From: an uncultured Bacteroides sp.
Lineage (GTDB): Bacteria; Bacteroidota; Bacteroidia; Cytophagales; Cyclobacteriaceae
Direction: 5' to 3'
Assembly: GCA_902168185.1 (NCBI GenBank)
Contig: CABHOV010000077.1
Span: 178,823-242,822, forward strand
DNA length: 64,000 nucleotides
Position numbers and translations under genes: made by a program. This document shows, in pieces, positions 24,848 through 34,435 of the stretch. The notes under the pieces are model-generated. The model ran no database searches and had not been told where the DNA came from. It saw only the letters and a program-made list of their open reading frames with translations. Position 1 is the stretch's first letter. Every line of letters begins with the position of its first letter.

Positions 24848-26944
24848 ATGGAATTGTCACCCACTAACAAGTATGCAATGAAGTCTAAAGTCGTTGCTGT
24901 ATCTTCAGCCGCACAAAGTAACTCACCTTTTACAAACTCAGTATCTGGTCCTTTCGTACCCGTGAACCTGGAAAGTGTAATAAACGAAGTTGAAGATTAC
25001 GCCATCATTTTGCTGGACATTTCCGGAATTGTTGTCTCTTGGAATAAAGGTGCCGAAAAAATCAAAGGATATACTGCAGAAGAAATTATTGGAAAAACCT
25101 TCAGACTATTTTATCCTAAAGAAGATAACGACAGGGATTTACCGGGCACTTTGCTAAACCAGGCGAAGGAAACCGGCAAGGCTGTGCATGAAGGATGGCG
25201 TGTGGCAAAAAATGGTACGAGGTTCTGGGGAAGTATAACCATCACGGCTATACATAATGGGGCAGGAGAGGTAACAGGTTTTTTAAAAGTAACACGTGAC
25301 CTTACCCAACGGAAAATAGCTGACGACCGGTACAACAACCTGTTGGAAGAACTCCGCATGAAGAATGAAGAGTTAGTGAAGGAAGAGCAGCGGTATCATA
25401 AAATGGTTTCGGAGGTTCGCGACTATGCTATAATTTTACTAGATCCGTCTGGCAAAATTCTTGACTGGAATAAAGGTGCTGAGAAACTCAAGGGATATAC
25501 TTCGGAAGAAATTATAGGCAGAAACTTCAGGTTGTTTTATACGCAGGAAGATCGTGATTCCAGTCTTCCACAACGACTGTTGGACAAGGCTATAAAAGAG
25601 GGCTTTGTGAATCATGAAGGATATAGGGTTCGAAAGGACGGCAGCAGGTTTTGGGGCAATGTTGCCATCACAGCACTTCATAATGAAACCGGTGACATCA
25701 TTGGCTTCTCGAAGGTTACCAAAGATCTTAGCGAACGCAAGATTACTGAAGACAGGCTTTCGATATATACCCTCGAACTAAAGGAAAGAAACGAAGCACT
25801 CAGACGGAGTGAAGAGCGTTTTAACCGCATGATCGCAGAAGTCCAGGATTACGTGATCCTGCTCTTGAACACGGCTGGAGATATACAGAACTGGAATGTA
25901 GGAGCGGAGTTAATAAAGGGTTACACTGCCGCTGAGATCATCGGAAAAAACTTTCGGGTATTCTATACTCCTGAAGATTTAAAAAAAGGTTTGCCTGAAA
26001 AGCTATTGAACGATGCAGCTCAAAAAGGTAAAGCTACAAACGAAGGATGGCGGAAGAGAAAAGATGGCTCTCTGTTTTGGGCGAGTGTTGTTATTACTGC
26101 ACTCCATGATGATGCCGGTAACATCATTGGATTTTCAAAAGTTACGCGTGACCTTACCGAGCGAAAGAAAGCTGAGGACTATCTGCGCAACACATCACTT
26201 GAGCTCGAACTTAAAAATCACGACCTCGAACAATTGAATGCCGAGCTATCTTCGTTCGCCTATATTGTGAGTCATGATCTGAAAGAACCCATTCGAAAAA
26301 TACAGGTATTTGCCAGCCGGCAGCTAGAGGAAGATAAATCCATCGAACAAGTGCGGGAGTTTACCCGGAAGATAATGTCGAGTGCTTCCAGAATGCAGCT
26401 GCTCATGGAATCACTTCTTGTATACTCTCAGGTTTCTGCAGACCGTGATTTTGCAACGGTTGATCTCAATGAAATATTGGCATCGGCGAAGAATGATCTT
26501 GAGCTTCGGATCTCTGAAAGCAACGCAGTAATAAAGTCAGATACATTACCTCTTGTAAAGGGGATCTCTTTTCAATTTCATCAGCTTTTTCTAAACCTTC
26601 TTTCCAATGCCATCAAGTTTACCAAGCCGGGTGAGCCACCGATGATTTCTATTACCAATAGAATTATTAAGAACGGAGAGTTGCCCGAACAGTTGATCGT
26701 TAAGAACAAACCGTATCATGAAATAATTTTTTCCGATCAGGGTGTCGGATTCGAGCCTGAGCAGGCCACTGAAATATTTGAAGTCTTCAGACGCGTGGGA
26801 AATAGAAAAGAATCAGGCACCGGTATTGGGCTCGCCATTGTAAAGAAGGTTGTTCAACGACATGATGGACATGTATATGCGGAGTCTACCCCTAATAACG
26901 GAGCGAAGTTTCATGTATACTTGCCGGTGATACCGACATCATAG
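24848..26944 (+). CDS. Triple-PAS cytoplasmic sensor histidine kinase
   Basis: 698 residues without TM helices. Three closely similar PAS domains lie at about 40-160, 182-302 and 324-440. Each contains DYAIILLD or a variant, WN(K/V)GAE, (L/I)KGYT, EEIIG or AEIIG, FR(L/V)FY, and a PAC tail with FW-(G/A)-x-(V/I). A coiled linker follows, then HisKA with H-box SHDLKEPIRKI (near 477), and HATPase_c with LNLLSNAIKF, SDQGVGFEP and GTGIGLAIVKK. The three PAS units must have arisen by internal duplication. PAS domains of this type may bind haem, flavin or a small metabolite, but none of the diagnostic ligands can be fixed here. It sits directly after a receiver gene, likely forming a two-component pair. 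Confidence 0.92.
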   Translation: MELSPTNKYAMKSKVVAVSSAAQSNSPFTNSVSGPFVPVNLESVINEVEDYAIILLDISGIVVSWNKGAEKIKGYTAEEIIGKTFRLFYPKEDNDRDLPGTLLNQAKETGKAVHEGWRVAKNGTRFWGSITITAIHNGAGEVTGFLKVTRDLTQRKIADDRYNNLLEELRMKNEELVKEEQRYHKMVSEVRDYAIILLDPSGKILDWNKGAEKLKGYTSEEIIGRNFRLFYTQEDRDSSLPQRLLDKAIKEGFVNHEGYRVRKDGSRFWGNVAITALHNETGDIIGFSKVTKDLSERKITEDRLSIYTLELKERNEALRRSEERFNRMIAEVQDYVILLLNTAGDIQNWNVGAELIKGYTAAEIIGKNFRVFYTPEDLKKGLPEKLLNDAAQKGKATNEGWRKRKDGSLFWASVVITALHDDAGNIIGFSKVTRDLTERKKAEDYLRNTSLELELKNHDLEQLNAELSSFAYIVSHDLKEPIRKIQVFASRQLEEDKSIEQVREFTRKIMSSASRMQLLMESLLVYSQVSADRDFATVDLNEILASAKNDLELRISESNAVIKSDTLPLVKGISFQFHQLFLNLLSNAIKFTKPGEPPMISITNRIIKNGELPEQLIVKNKPYHEIIFSDQGVGFEPEQATEIFEVFRRVGNRKESGTGIGLAIVKKVVQRHDGHVYAESTPNNGAKFHVYLPVIPTS

Positions 26945-26966
26945 ATGAGTATACGTTGACGTACTG

Positions 26967-28346
26967 CTATTCGAGCATAACTATATATTCGTTGCCTTTT
27001 TTTTCTTGGCTGATATACTTCCAGCGAATGGTTGCATTTTCCTCGTTGCATATAAAGGCATCCTGGTCTATTTGAATAGAGCTTTCGGGAACAAACAGCG
27101 TTACTTTTTTCACGTTCCAGATTTGTCCGTGGATATAAGTCGCTACGCTCTTGTTTGCTATCGTCAAATAGTTGCTGCCCTTCGCTAGCTTCAATAAAGT
27201 ACTATGCAACACCAGGCTATCGCTTACAGCCTCTGCATGCATGGGATCTAACCCCCTGAGTTGAGGAATTTCTTTGAACGTAATGCTGATCTTGATTCCG
27301 TTCTGACTATGAAAAGCATCCAAATGGTTTTTATGTTTCTCTTTCTCAAGTGCTGTAAAGTATTTGGCCTTTGTCTCGTAGTCGGTTAACGCAGGAAGTT
27401 TAACGCTATGTGGTTTGAACTTCGAAAAAAAGAAGTCGTTGAGCGTTAGCCCAGAAGCATAGTATTCTGTTTGCCAGTTTTTAAACGTTTTGGATAGCAG
27501 TATACATTGCACCATGCCACTGAGCAGAAATCTGTTTCGTAATCCTTCTCTTCCATATGCGGGTTCTACAAGTGTATAGTAAAATCGCTTGTTTATATAC
27601 TCCCTTTCTTTTGCAGTACTGGCAAATTCTTTCATATACATATACTCGCAGTAGGTTGAAGGTCCTTCGGAAGACTCAACATTTTTTTCGTAGTTCGCAT
27701 ATTTATCACCAATAATATTCTTGCGCAGCATTCTGCAACTGTAGAATTTGTTTATATACTCGGTCAACTGCTTGGGCGAGGCGGACAGCATTTCCAGTAG
27801 AAGTTCATTCTCATACAGATGAACGGCATCGTTGCGATAGTCTTCCGGATAGGTTAACAGGTCGGCAGGATTATCAAATTTCAATTGCTTGATATGGGTT
27901 CGCTGGTATACATGATGGAGTTCATGAAACAGTTCAGCATAAAACTGGTTGACGTTAACATAATGCGTTTGCCCATAATTGTTGTGTGCTGTTAAATGTT
28001 TATTTATTTCAGTTTGGGATGTTCCCATAATGGCATAGTCAGCCTGAGGAAACATATATATACTATCACCAACAAGTTTGGCGTCAGCAGGAGGTTGGGG
28101 ATGATGAGTCAAAAAGGCCGGACCATGAAGCCTGAATATACATGCGGGGCCGATTGTCATACCCGGCCACACCTTTTCTTTAATGCTGTTAACATTTTTC
28201 ACAAAAGTCGGAAATGCATGGAGATAGGTGCTGTCAATGGGTTGAATGATTTGCGCACCAGCGGTATGTATACCACTATACATTACAATAAGAAAAGCCA
28301 ATATTCTCACCATACAAAATTTCACTCTGATATAATTACGCTGCAT
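26967..28346 (-). CDS. Secreted protein with HExxH zinc-metallopeptidase-like motif
   Basis: 459 residues. The N-terminus has a signal peptide ending near HTAGAQ; a second ATG at 28313 (MVRILAF) gives a tidier signal and is an alternative start. FHELHHVYQ at about 140-148 contains HELHH, the HExxH zinc-binding signature. About 35 residues later ENELLLEMLSAS offers a glutamate as the third ligand, as in gluzincins. EGPSTYCEYMYMKEF near 235 adds another acidic cluster. The rest is largely helical, followed by a beta-rich C-terminal domain (VTLFVPESSIQIDQDAFICN). I do not recognise a MEROPS family. A periplasmic or extracellular peptidase is a reasonable hypothesis only. It stands alone, convergent with the kinase at 24848. 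Confidence 0.75.
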   Translation of the reverse strand: MQRNYIRVKFCMVRILAFLIVMYSGIHTAGAQIIQPIDSTYLHAFPTFVKNVNSIKEKVWPGMTIGPACIFRLHGPAFLTHHPQPPADAKLVGDSIYMFPQADYAIMGTSQTEINKHLTAHNNYGQTHYVNVNQFYAELFHELHHVYQRTHIKQLKFDNPADLLTYPEDYRNDAVHLYENELLLEMLSASPKQLTEYINKFYSCRMLRKNIIGDKYANYEKNVESSEGPSTYCEYMYMKEFASTAKEREYINKRFYYTLVEPAYGREGLRNRFLLSGMVQCILLSKTFKNWQTEYYASGLTLNDFFFSKFKPHSVKLPALTDYETKAKYFTALEKEKHKNHLDAFHSQNGIKISITFKEIPQLRGLDPMHAEAVSDSLVLHSTLLKLAKGSNYLTIANKSVATYIHGQIWNVKKVTLFVPESSIQIDQDAFICNEENATIRWKYISQEKKGNEYIVMLE

Positions 28347-28451
28347 GAAGTTGGGACAACGGGTAAAGTAATAAATTTTATTTGCTTGGGAAAATGTAAG
28401 AACACTTGTTAAGGCTTCTGAAAAAGAATAATGCCGGGCACCACTCGTTTG

Positions 28452-29045
28452 CTAACGGATAACACTATATTTCTTCGCAAGATAATGTACCAGGTCCCTG
28501 GCTAAGGCAGCCGGAGTTTCTATGTTATCGGGGTGGTCCGCTTCTATGGCTGCTATAGGCATCATATTGAATGCCGCTGACGATGGATCTTGCACAAATA
28601 CTTTCCCGTTGAGTTCGTGAATTCTTTTAACGCCTTTTGCACCATCCGATCCACATCCAGAGAATATAATTCCTGCAGCATACTCTTTCTGATCTTCCGC
28701 CAGCGATATAAAGAATGTATCGATCGCCCGGTTAATTATTTCCTCTTCCTTTCTTGGCCTGGTATAGGCTATACCATATTTGATCTGAAGCTCTACGTTT
28801 TCAGGCATTACATATATATGGTTGTTTTCAATCTTTTGATGGTTCTTGATGAGAGAGATGGGCAGAGATGTTGCCTTGGAAAGTATATCCCCAAGAGTTG
28901 TTTTATGGGTGCGCCATAGATGAGTGACCACCACGAAGGCAGCGTTCGGATCGGGAGGCAGATTCTCAAAGAATTCTAGAAGGGCATTTTGTCCGCCAGC
29001 AGAAGAACCAAGACCGATGATGAAGAATGAATTTTCCACGTCCAA
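28452..29045 (-). CDS. Standalone CheB-type methylesterase domain
   Basis: 197 residues matching the catalytic domain of CheB. The nucleophile serine is in GLGSSAGGQNAL (near 14), the histidine in VVTHLWRTH (near 41), and the aspartate in FSGCGSDGAKGV (near 137). The protein has no N-terminal receiver domain, unlike chemotaxis CheB, and no chemoreceptor, CheR or CheA gene is nearby. CheB deamidates and demethylates glutamyl residues of chemoreceptors. Isolated CheB domains also occur in CheB/CheR/PAS kinase systems of Bacteroidota, so the target here may be a non-chemotactic signalling protein. The gene is divergent from the cyclase gene at 29211. Confidence 0.9.
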   Translation of the reverse strand: MDVENSFFIIGLGSSAGGQNALLEFFENLPPDPNAAFVVVTHLWRTHKTTLGDILSKATSLPISLIKNHQKIENNHIYVMPENVELQIKYGIAYTRPRKEEEIINRAIDTFFISLAEDQKEYAAGIIFSGCGSDGAKGVKRIHELNGKVFVQDPSSAAFNMMPIAAIEADHPDNIETPAALARDLVHYLAKKYSVIR

Positions 29046-29210
29046 AGTTTACAATAGGTATATAAAAAATCGAACCAATACCGGTAGGGCTATACGCAAA
29101 GTGTTAATTCTCAATTCTATATCTAAAATGTGTGTACATGGAGATGTAGTATAAATTCACTTCATTTGCAGCCCCGTGGGAAGTATACCATCCTTAACGT
29201 TTTAAGCATT

Positions 29211-29981
29211 ATGAAGATTATTGACCTGTCGAAGCCGATTCAGTTTAACAAAGATGATCCGTGGTTTATGCGTGTGAAGATCAAGCACAAGCCTCACAAA
29301 AAAGCGAAGTGGCTGATCAGGCTATTGGGATTACCGTTCCGGTTGTTTCCAAAAGGTTTTGATGGCTGGGCCGATGACTCAATTCAGCAAATGGGTGTAC
29401 ATGCCACAACGCATATTGATGCACCTTGGCATTACTCACCAACCTGTGCAGGACAACCTGCCAAGACAATCGATCAGGTTCCGCTCGAATGGTGCTACAA
29501 TGATGGCATCGTGATTGACATGAAACACAAAGCGGACTTTGATGTGATCACGCTTTCAGATGTGCAGGATTTTTTGAAGAAAGAAAATCTTGTGCTGCGA
29601 CCAGGAATGATCGTGCTGATCAAAACAGGACGAGATAAATTTAACGGCACCAAAGAGTTTCCATATATAGGCACGGGCATGAGTGCTGAAGCAACGGCAT
29701 GGCTAATCGACCAGGGAATAAAAGTAATGGGCATCGATTCGTGGGGTTGGGATATGCCCCTTACATATCAAATCAAAAAAGCAAAAGAGTCTAATGATCC
29801 CGAGGTTTTCTGGCGTGCACACCTGGTAGGACAACATAAAGAATATTGCCACATGGAGCAGCTGGTAAACCTGGATGCGTTACCATATAGTGGTTTCAAG
29901 GTAGCGGTGTTCCCGCTTAAAATTGTAGGTGCCTCTGCTGCCCCGGCACGTGTTGTGGCTATACTTGATTCCGCTGAATAA
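29211..29981 (+). CDS. Cyclase-family (kynurenine-formamidase-like) metal hydrolase
   Basis: 256 residues from the ATG at 29211 (MKIIDLSKPIQFN). An earlier TTG/ATG region has no family support. The cyclase-family signature HxxTHxDxPxH appears as HATTHIDAPWHY (near 65-76), supplying metal ligands. Later, GIDSWGWDMP and HLVGQHKEYCHMEQLVNLDAL complete the active-site region. The end GASAAPARVVAILD is typical. The family includes bacterial KynB (N-formylkynurenine hydrolase) and enzymes acting on other amides and lactones. There is an insert of about 30 basic residues near 25-50, and no kynurenine-pathway genes are nearby, so the substrate is open. Cytoplasmic. Confidence 0.88.
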   Translation: MKIIDLSKPIQFNKDDPWFMRVKIKHKPHKKAKWLIRLLGLPFRLFPKGFDGWADDSIQQMGVHATTHIDAPWHYSPTCAGQPAKTIDQVPLEWCYNDGIVIDMKHKADFDVITLSDVQDFLKKENLVLRPGMIVLIKTGRDKFNGTKEFPYIGTGMSAEATAWLIDQGIKVMGIDSWGWDMPLTYQIKKAKESNDPEVFWRAHLVGQHKEYCHMEQLVNLDALPYSGFKVAVFPLKIVGASAAPARVVAILDSAE

Positions 29982-29982
29982 G

Positions 29983-30008
29983 CCTTCCCGTCAGGGCTAT
30001 GTTTTTTT
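29983..30008 (+). terminator. Possible weak terminator after the cyclase-family gene
   Basis: A short AGCC/GGCT hairpin lies right after the stop codon and is followed by a run of seven T at about 30002-30008. The stem is only four or five base pairs, so this is a tentative call based mainly on the T-run. Confidence 0.35.
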
Positions 30009-30223
30009 AGTGCAAAATAAGTTTTCAAGATGAAGTGTTGAGACGTTTAAAACGTTTGTCTGAATGTTTTTTATCTAAAAAATATTTTCAGCCTATGCGC
30101 TATAGATCGTTTCAATTTGTACTCTTTTTAACCTTAGGTTATTAACTTGTTTTGCATTTCTGCCATATTCGTTTTTTTAGAAAAGGGAATTGTCGGATTT
30201 ATAAAACAGATATATAAGCCATC

Positions 30224-31570
30224 ATGATCAGAAAGAAATTAGTATACCTGGTATGGATGTTCGCCGTAGTATTCACTGCGTGCACAACTTCTAAAAAGAC
30301 CGAGCTTCAATACTCGCCTGTCACCATCAGTGACGACTCGTTGTTGACGCTTGTTGAGGCCCGAACGTTTCAATATTTCTGGGGTGGTGCTGAGCCCACA
30401 TCGGGCGCTGCACGCGAGCGGTTTCATGCCGATAATGTTTATCCTGAGAATGACAAACACGTTGTTACTTCCGGTGGAACCGGGTTTGGTGTGATGGCCA
30501 TTTTGGTAGGTATAGAACGCGGATTCATCACTCGTAAACAAGGTGTTGACCGGCTCACACACTTTGTTACATGGCTTGAGAAAGCAGATCGCTTTCATGG
30601 CGTATGGCCACATTGGTGGAATGGTGAAACCGGTAAAGTAAAACCGTTTAGTCCCAATGATAATGGAGGCGACCTGGTGGAAACTTCATATCTGTTGCAG
30701 GGTCTGCTTTGTGTGCGTCAGTATTTTAAAGACGGCAATGAAGCGGAGAAGTCGCTTGCTTCACGTATTGATAGACTTTGGAAAGAGGTTGAGTTCGACT
30801 GGCATCGGCAGAATAACAAAAATGTTCTATACTGGCATTGGTCTCCCGACAACGCATGGAAAATGAACTTCGCGGTGGAAGGGTATAATGAATGCCTCAT
30901 CATGTATATACTGGCTGCCTCTTCGCCAACACATGGTGTACCGGCAGAAGTATACCACGATGGCTGGGCACGCAAAGGTGGTATACGCAACGACTCCACG
31001 CATAGTCAATATGGTTATCACCTGGACTTACGTCATAACGGGGCCCAACAGTTTGGTGGTCCCTTGTTCTGGTCGCATTACTCCTTCATGGGGTTGGATC
31101 CACACAACTTAAAGGACCGCTATGCAGACTATTGGACACACAATAAGAATCATACACTCATCAATCGCCAATACTGTATCGAGAATCCGAAAGGCTATAA
31201 GGGCTATGGGAAGAACAGCTGGGGCTTGACAGCGAGTTATTCTATCAACGGATATGCAGCGCATAATCCCAATGAAGATCTTGGTGTTATTTCACCTACC
31301 GCTGCATTGTCATCGTTCCCCTATACTCCGGAGGAATCCATGAAAGCACTGAAACATTTTTACTTTGACCTGGGCGATAAAACATTCGGCGAGTATGGAT
31401 TTTATGACGCCTTCAGCGAACATCACAACTGGTATCCGAAGCGCTATCTTGCCATTGACCAGGGGCCTGCTATTGTCATGATCGAAAATTATCGCTCAGG
31501 CTTACTGTGGAAATTATTTATGTCAGCACCTGAAGTACAAGCTGGTAAAACCAAGCTTGGTTTTGAATAG
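30224..31570 (+). CDS. GH144-like (glycoamylase-domain) lipoprotein, probable beta-1,2-glucanase
   Basis: 448 residues. The signal peptide ends in the lipobox VVFTAC. The mature protein matches the glycoamylase domain (PF10091) used for family GH144: ARTFQYFWGGAEPTSGAARER, TSGGTGFGVMAILVGIERGFI, GVWPHWWNGETGK, DLVETSYLLQGLL, and GPLFWSHYSFMGLDP. GH144 enzymes, first described in Chitinophaga, cut beta-1,2-glucans; this fits the pattern, though exo- versus endo-action cannot be seen. It is an (alpha/alpha)6-barrel enzyme presumably tethered to a membrane and facing the periplasm or exterior. It precedes, on the same strand, a multidomain glycosidase-like lipoprotein, separated by a terminator. 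No SusC/SusD pair is present. Confidence 0.85.
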   Translation: MIRKKLVYLVWMFAVVFTACTTSKKTELQYSPVTISDDSLLTLVEARTFQYFWGGAEPTSGAARERFHADNVYPENDKHVVTSGGTGFGVMAILVGIERGFITRKQGVDRLTHFVTWLEKADRFHGVWPHWWNGETGKVKPFSPNDNGGDLVETSYLLQGLLCVRQYFKDGNEAEKSLASRIDRLWKEVEFDWHRQNNKNVLYWHWSPDNAWKMNFAVEGYNECLIMYILAASSPTHGVPAEVYHDGWARKGGIRNDSTHSQYGYHLDLRHNGAQQFGGPLFWSHYSFMGLDPHNLKDRYADYWTHNKNHTLINRQYCIENPKGYKGYGKNSWGLTASYSINGYAAHNPNEDLGVISPTAALSSFPYTPEESMKALKHFYFDLGDKTFGEYGFYDAFSEHHNWYPKRYLAIDQGPAIVMIENYRSGLLWKLFMSAPEVQAGKTKLGFE

Positions 31571-31889
31571 ACAAATTATAGCAAGGTATACTTGAAGGGC
31601 AGGCGCGTAGGGCCTGTCACGAAGTATATATAAAGATAAGGCAAGTGTATATTTATATGCTTGCCTTATTTTTGTGCCTCCGTATTGGGACATAGGCAAA
31701 GGATTCAGTAGTGTTTCACTTGTGCTATATACACGTGTGTCCGTGTGTGATCTATCCCGGTATTTTTTTTCGTGTTGTCGTGTACATGCCATACAGCCGA
31801 AGACATTTTGAATTGGGTACTCATGCTTGCCGGAATTGATTACTTCTTTAACTTGCTGCTTTATGCCTGGCGCAAGATTGATTTCCTCT
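31571..31889. other. Intergenic region between the two glycan genes
   Basis: Contains the terminator at 31636-31673. The rest holds no gene I can support. The two genes therefore look like separate transcription units, although readthrough is possible. Confidence 0.5.
31636..31673 (+). terminator. Intrinsic terminator after the GH144-like gene
   Basis: ATAAGGCAAG (31636-31645) pairs perfectly with CTTGCCTTAT (31660-31669), followed by TTTT and then G. It has a 14-base AT-rich loop and lies 65 bases after the stop codon. Confidence 0.8.
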
Positions 31890-34388
31890 ATGCGATATAC
31901 CTTCATCCCTATACTTTTTATTTTAACATGCTCGTGTCAGAACCCTTCGGATAGCAAGAATGATATACCAGACAAAATCAAGAATGAAATTTCATCTGAA
32001 TTTTTCGAGGCACTATACTCCAATACATACTATGATTTAGTTGATCGCGTGGAAGCGGATGGATTTCTGCAGGAATCTAAAACGGGTCAATATGCAGGTA
32101 TGTATTCCAGGACGGTAGGCGCTATAGTTCCCTTACTGATTGAAGCTGGTGATACCGAACGTGCCGAACACTTGATCACATGCGTGTTTGATGCCATGAA
32201 GACAAACGGACTCGATCGTGTGCCGCATGTATTTGACCGCAAAGTATATCCCGATAAGCCAGCGGAATCTGTTCGTAATCCTTATAAAATTATAGGTCGC
32301 ACCGATCAGGTCGATGGACAAGCGCACGTTATCCTGGCCTGGGCACAACTTGCATTGCATCGTGGTGAAACTGACTTTGAGAACCATACCTGGCACATAG
32401 CCTCTACGTTGATGGATAAGTCTACCGAGAAGCCTTACCTGGGCTTAACAGAGCCCGGTGCTATACCAACCCTGGTTTACAACTATGCATTCGAGCATTC
32501 ACGTCTTGTGCCGAGCAACTATAATCTTCTCACACAATGTTTTGCAGGTGCGGCGCTGGAAGCCATGATTACCATTGCCAAAAGGCGAAACGACAATGAA
32601 CACGCTGCGCGCTGGACAGAACGTATCAACGTTATTCGTGAAGGTGTGCAGCGTCACCTGGTTCGAAATGTAAATGGAAAGGAAATATATAGGGAACTGC
32701 TACTGAAAGAGAACAACGCGCATATACCTTTTGATGGCATGGGCTGGGTGAACCTTTCACCAGTCGCAGCCCAGTGGGAACCACTCGAACACACGGTGAT
32801 GGTAAATACTATGGAAGCCTATAGAAAGGGTATGCAAACCTGGAATGGTATACACTGGATGGCGACAGACTCATGGCCCGAGGGGGAGTTCTATGGGCAA
32901 ATGATTGGTAAAGGTATAGCCTGGGAGATCGAGTACGCACGAAATGAAAAAGAATGGCAACGCATTCAGGATATACTCGCGATGCTGAAAATCATACAGT
33001 ATAAACATCCCATCTACATGGAGAACTCGTTCTTGTTTAACGGAACGCCTGCCGGTATATATCGCATCAACCGAAACAAGCTAAAGGAGTTTGAGCAAGG
33101 TATATGGAAAGTCGTAGACCCGGGCAATGGTGAACAAGTTGCCTGGTGGTGCTGGGCTATGGCGCGGCTGCGCAAAGCGGCAGGACTGCCCATTGTTCCT
33201 GAAAGAGTTCATCAGCACCCACTTGATAAAGATTCTGCTGTGAGTAATGACAATGCGCACGGACTGCTCTTTCAGTACTTTCGTAAAACTAAAACGGGCA
33301 AGCCCTTTCATTGGACAGATGAAGAGCCGCTGGTTACAGGTATACAGAAGTATATCAGCATTACTCCCGAGCAGCTTGTAACCGATGATTTCGGTGTGAC
33401 CTGGAAAGGTTATATTGACATTGAAGCGGATGATGATTACCGGTTTTTCTCGTATGCTGTTAATCCATCACGCGTGTTGATAAACGATGAAGTGATCACC
33501 CCGGGTAAAGCTATAGCCTTGAAAAAAGGATATCATGCGATAGCGGTGCAGTATGATCATGTACTCGCGGATGAATCCCTGGAAGTATACACTCAACAAG
33601 GAGCGGAGCCAAAGCGTACAGCGCTGCGTGCAGATCAATTATACTATGCGCATCCCCGGGACAAACAGAGTATTCCGCCTGTGATAACACCTGCTCTTCC
33701 TGAAATAGAGCCGGGCGAAACTATACAGGTGTCCATTCACAGCACCGATGAACAAGCGGAAATATACTATACTTTGGATGGAGCTGAGCCCTCCGTGAAT
33801 TCAACACGATATAGTAAACCATTTACAATAAATACTCCCACGCGAGTACGGGCGGTTACATTAAAAGAAGGACTTGCCAAAAGTGCTGTTGCGCATGTAA
33901 ACTATAGGGAAGTTCCAAAGCAATTGCTGCTCACATTACAGTATCCACCACATGCCCGGTATTCTTCTCGTGGACAAAGAACGCTAACGGATAGATTACT
34001 CGGATCAACAAACAATGCTGATGGACGCTGGCTCGGATTCGAAGGCACAGACTTTAAAGCCTCTATAGACCTTCGTGAAGTAAAAAGCATCAACAGTATT
34101 CAGGTGAATTTTCTATACGACCAGGGAGCATGGATTTTTGCTCCTAAGAAAGTAATTTTCTCAGTTTCAATGGATGGCATCAAATATAGTCTTGTAAAAG
34201 AAGAAAGCTTTAGTGCCTCCATTGATAAGTCCGAGAAGACGATCATTAAGAACTTCAGGGCGGACCTGAAAAATATATCTGCACGATTCATTCGCATCGA
34301 TGCACAAAATATAGGAGGCATTCCGTCCTGGCATGCAGGAGTGGGAGGAAAGGCATGGGTCTTTGTGGACGAGGTTCGTATTGAATAG
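31890..34388 (+). CDS. Multidomain glycosidase-like lipoprotein (alpha-barrel, PA14-like, chitobiase-C-like, discoidin-like)
   Basis: 832 residues from the ATG at 31890 (MRYTFIPILFILTCSC, lipobox cysteine). Residues 30-460 are helical with paired acidic and aromatic motifs (TDQVDGQAHVILAWAQLAL, FDGMGWVNLSPVAAQWEP, GIHWMATDSWPEGEFYGQM), resembling an (alpha/alpha)6-barrel glycoside hydrolase. A PA14-like sandwich follows (FGVTWKGYIDIEADDDYRFF), then a chitobiase/hexosaminidase C-terminal-type segment (AEIYYTLDGAEPSVNSTRYS). The last 150 residues form an F5/8-type C (discoidin-like) carbohydrate-binding domain (GRWLGFEGTDFKASIDL; KKVIFSVSMDGIKYSLV). Substrate unknown; position after a GH144-like gene suggests the same glycan. 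An upstream in-frame ATG at 31827 would disrupt the lipoprotein signal. Confidence 0.82.
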   Translation: MRYTFIPILFILTCSCQNPSDSKNDIPDKIKNEISSEFFEALYSNTYYDLVDRVEADGFLQESKTGQYAGMYSRTVGAIVPLLIEAGDTERAEHLITCVFDAMKTNGLDRVPHVFDRKVYPDKPAESVRNPYKIIGRTDQVDGQAHVILAWAQLALHRGETDFENHTWHIASTLMDKSTEKPYLGLTEPGAIPTLVYNYAFEHSRLVPSNYNLLTQCFAGAALEAMITIAKRRNDNEHAARWTERINVIREGVQRHLVRNVNGKEIYRELLLKENNAHIPFDGMGWVNLSPVAAQWEPLEHTVMVNTMEAYRKGMQTWNGIHWMATDSWPEGEFYGQMIGKGIAWEIEYARNEKEWQRIQDILAMLKIIQYKHPIYMENSFLFNGTPAGIYRINRNKLKEFEQGIWKVVDPGNGEQVAWWCWAMARLRKAAGLPIVPERVHQHPLDKDSAVSNDNAHGLLFQYFRKTKTGKPFHWTDEEPLVTGIQKYISITPEQLVTDDFGVTWKGYIDIEADDDYRFFSYAVNPSRVLINDEVITPGKAIALKKGYHAIAVQYDHVLADESLEVYTQQGAEPKRTALRADQLYYAHPRDKQSIPPVITPALPEIEPGETIQVSIHSTDEQAEIYYTLDGAEPSVNSTRYSKPFTINTPTRVRAVTLKEGLAKSAVAHVNYREVPKQLLLTLQYPPHARYSSRGQRTLTDRLLGSTNNADGRWLGFEGTDFKASIDLREVKSINSIQVNFLYDQGAWIFAPKKVIFSVSMDGIKYSLVKEESFSASIDKSEKTIIKNFRADLKNISARFIRIDAQNIGGIPSWHAGVGGKAWVFVDEVRIE

Positions 34389-34435
34389 CTCAGGAAACTT
34401 CTTAGCGATAAACAGACTGTACAGCCAGGTATATT

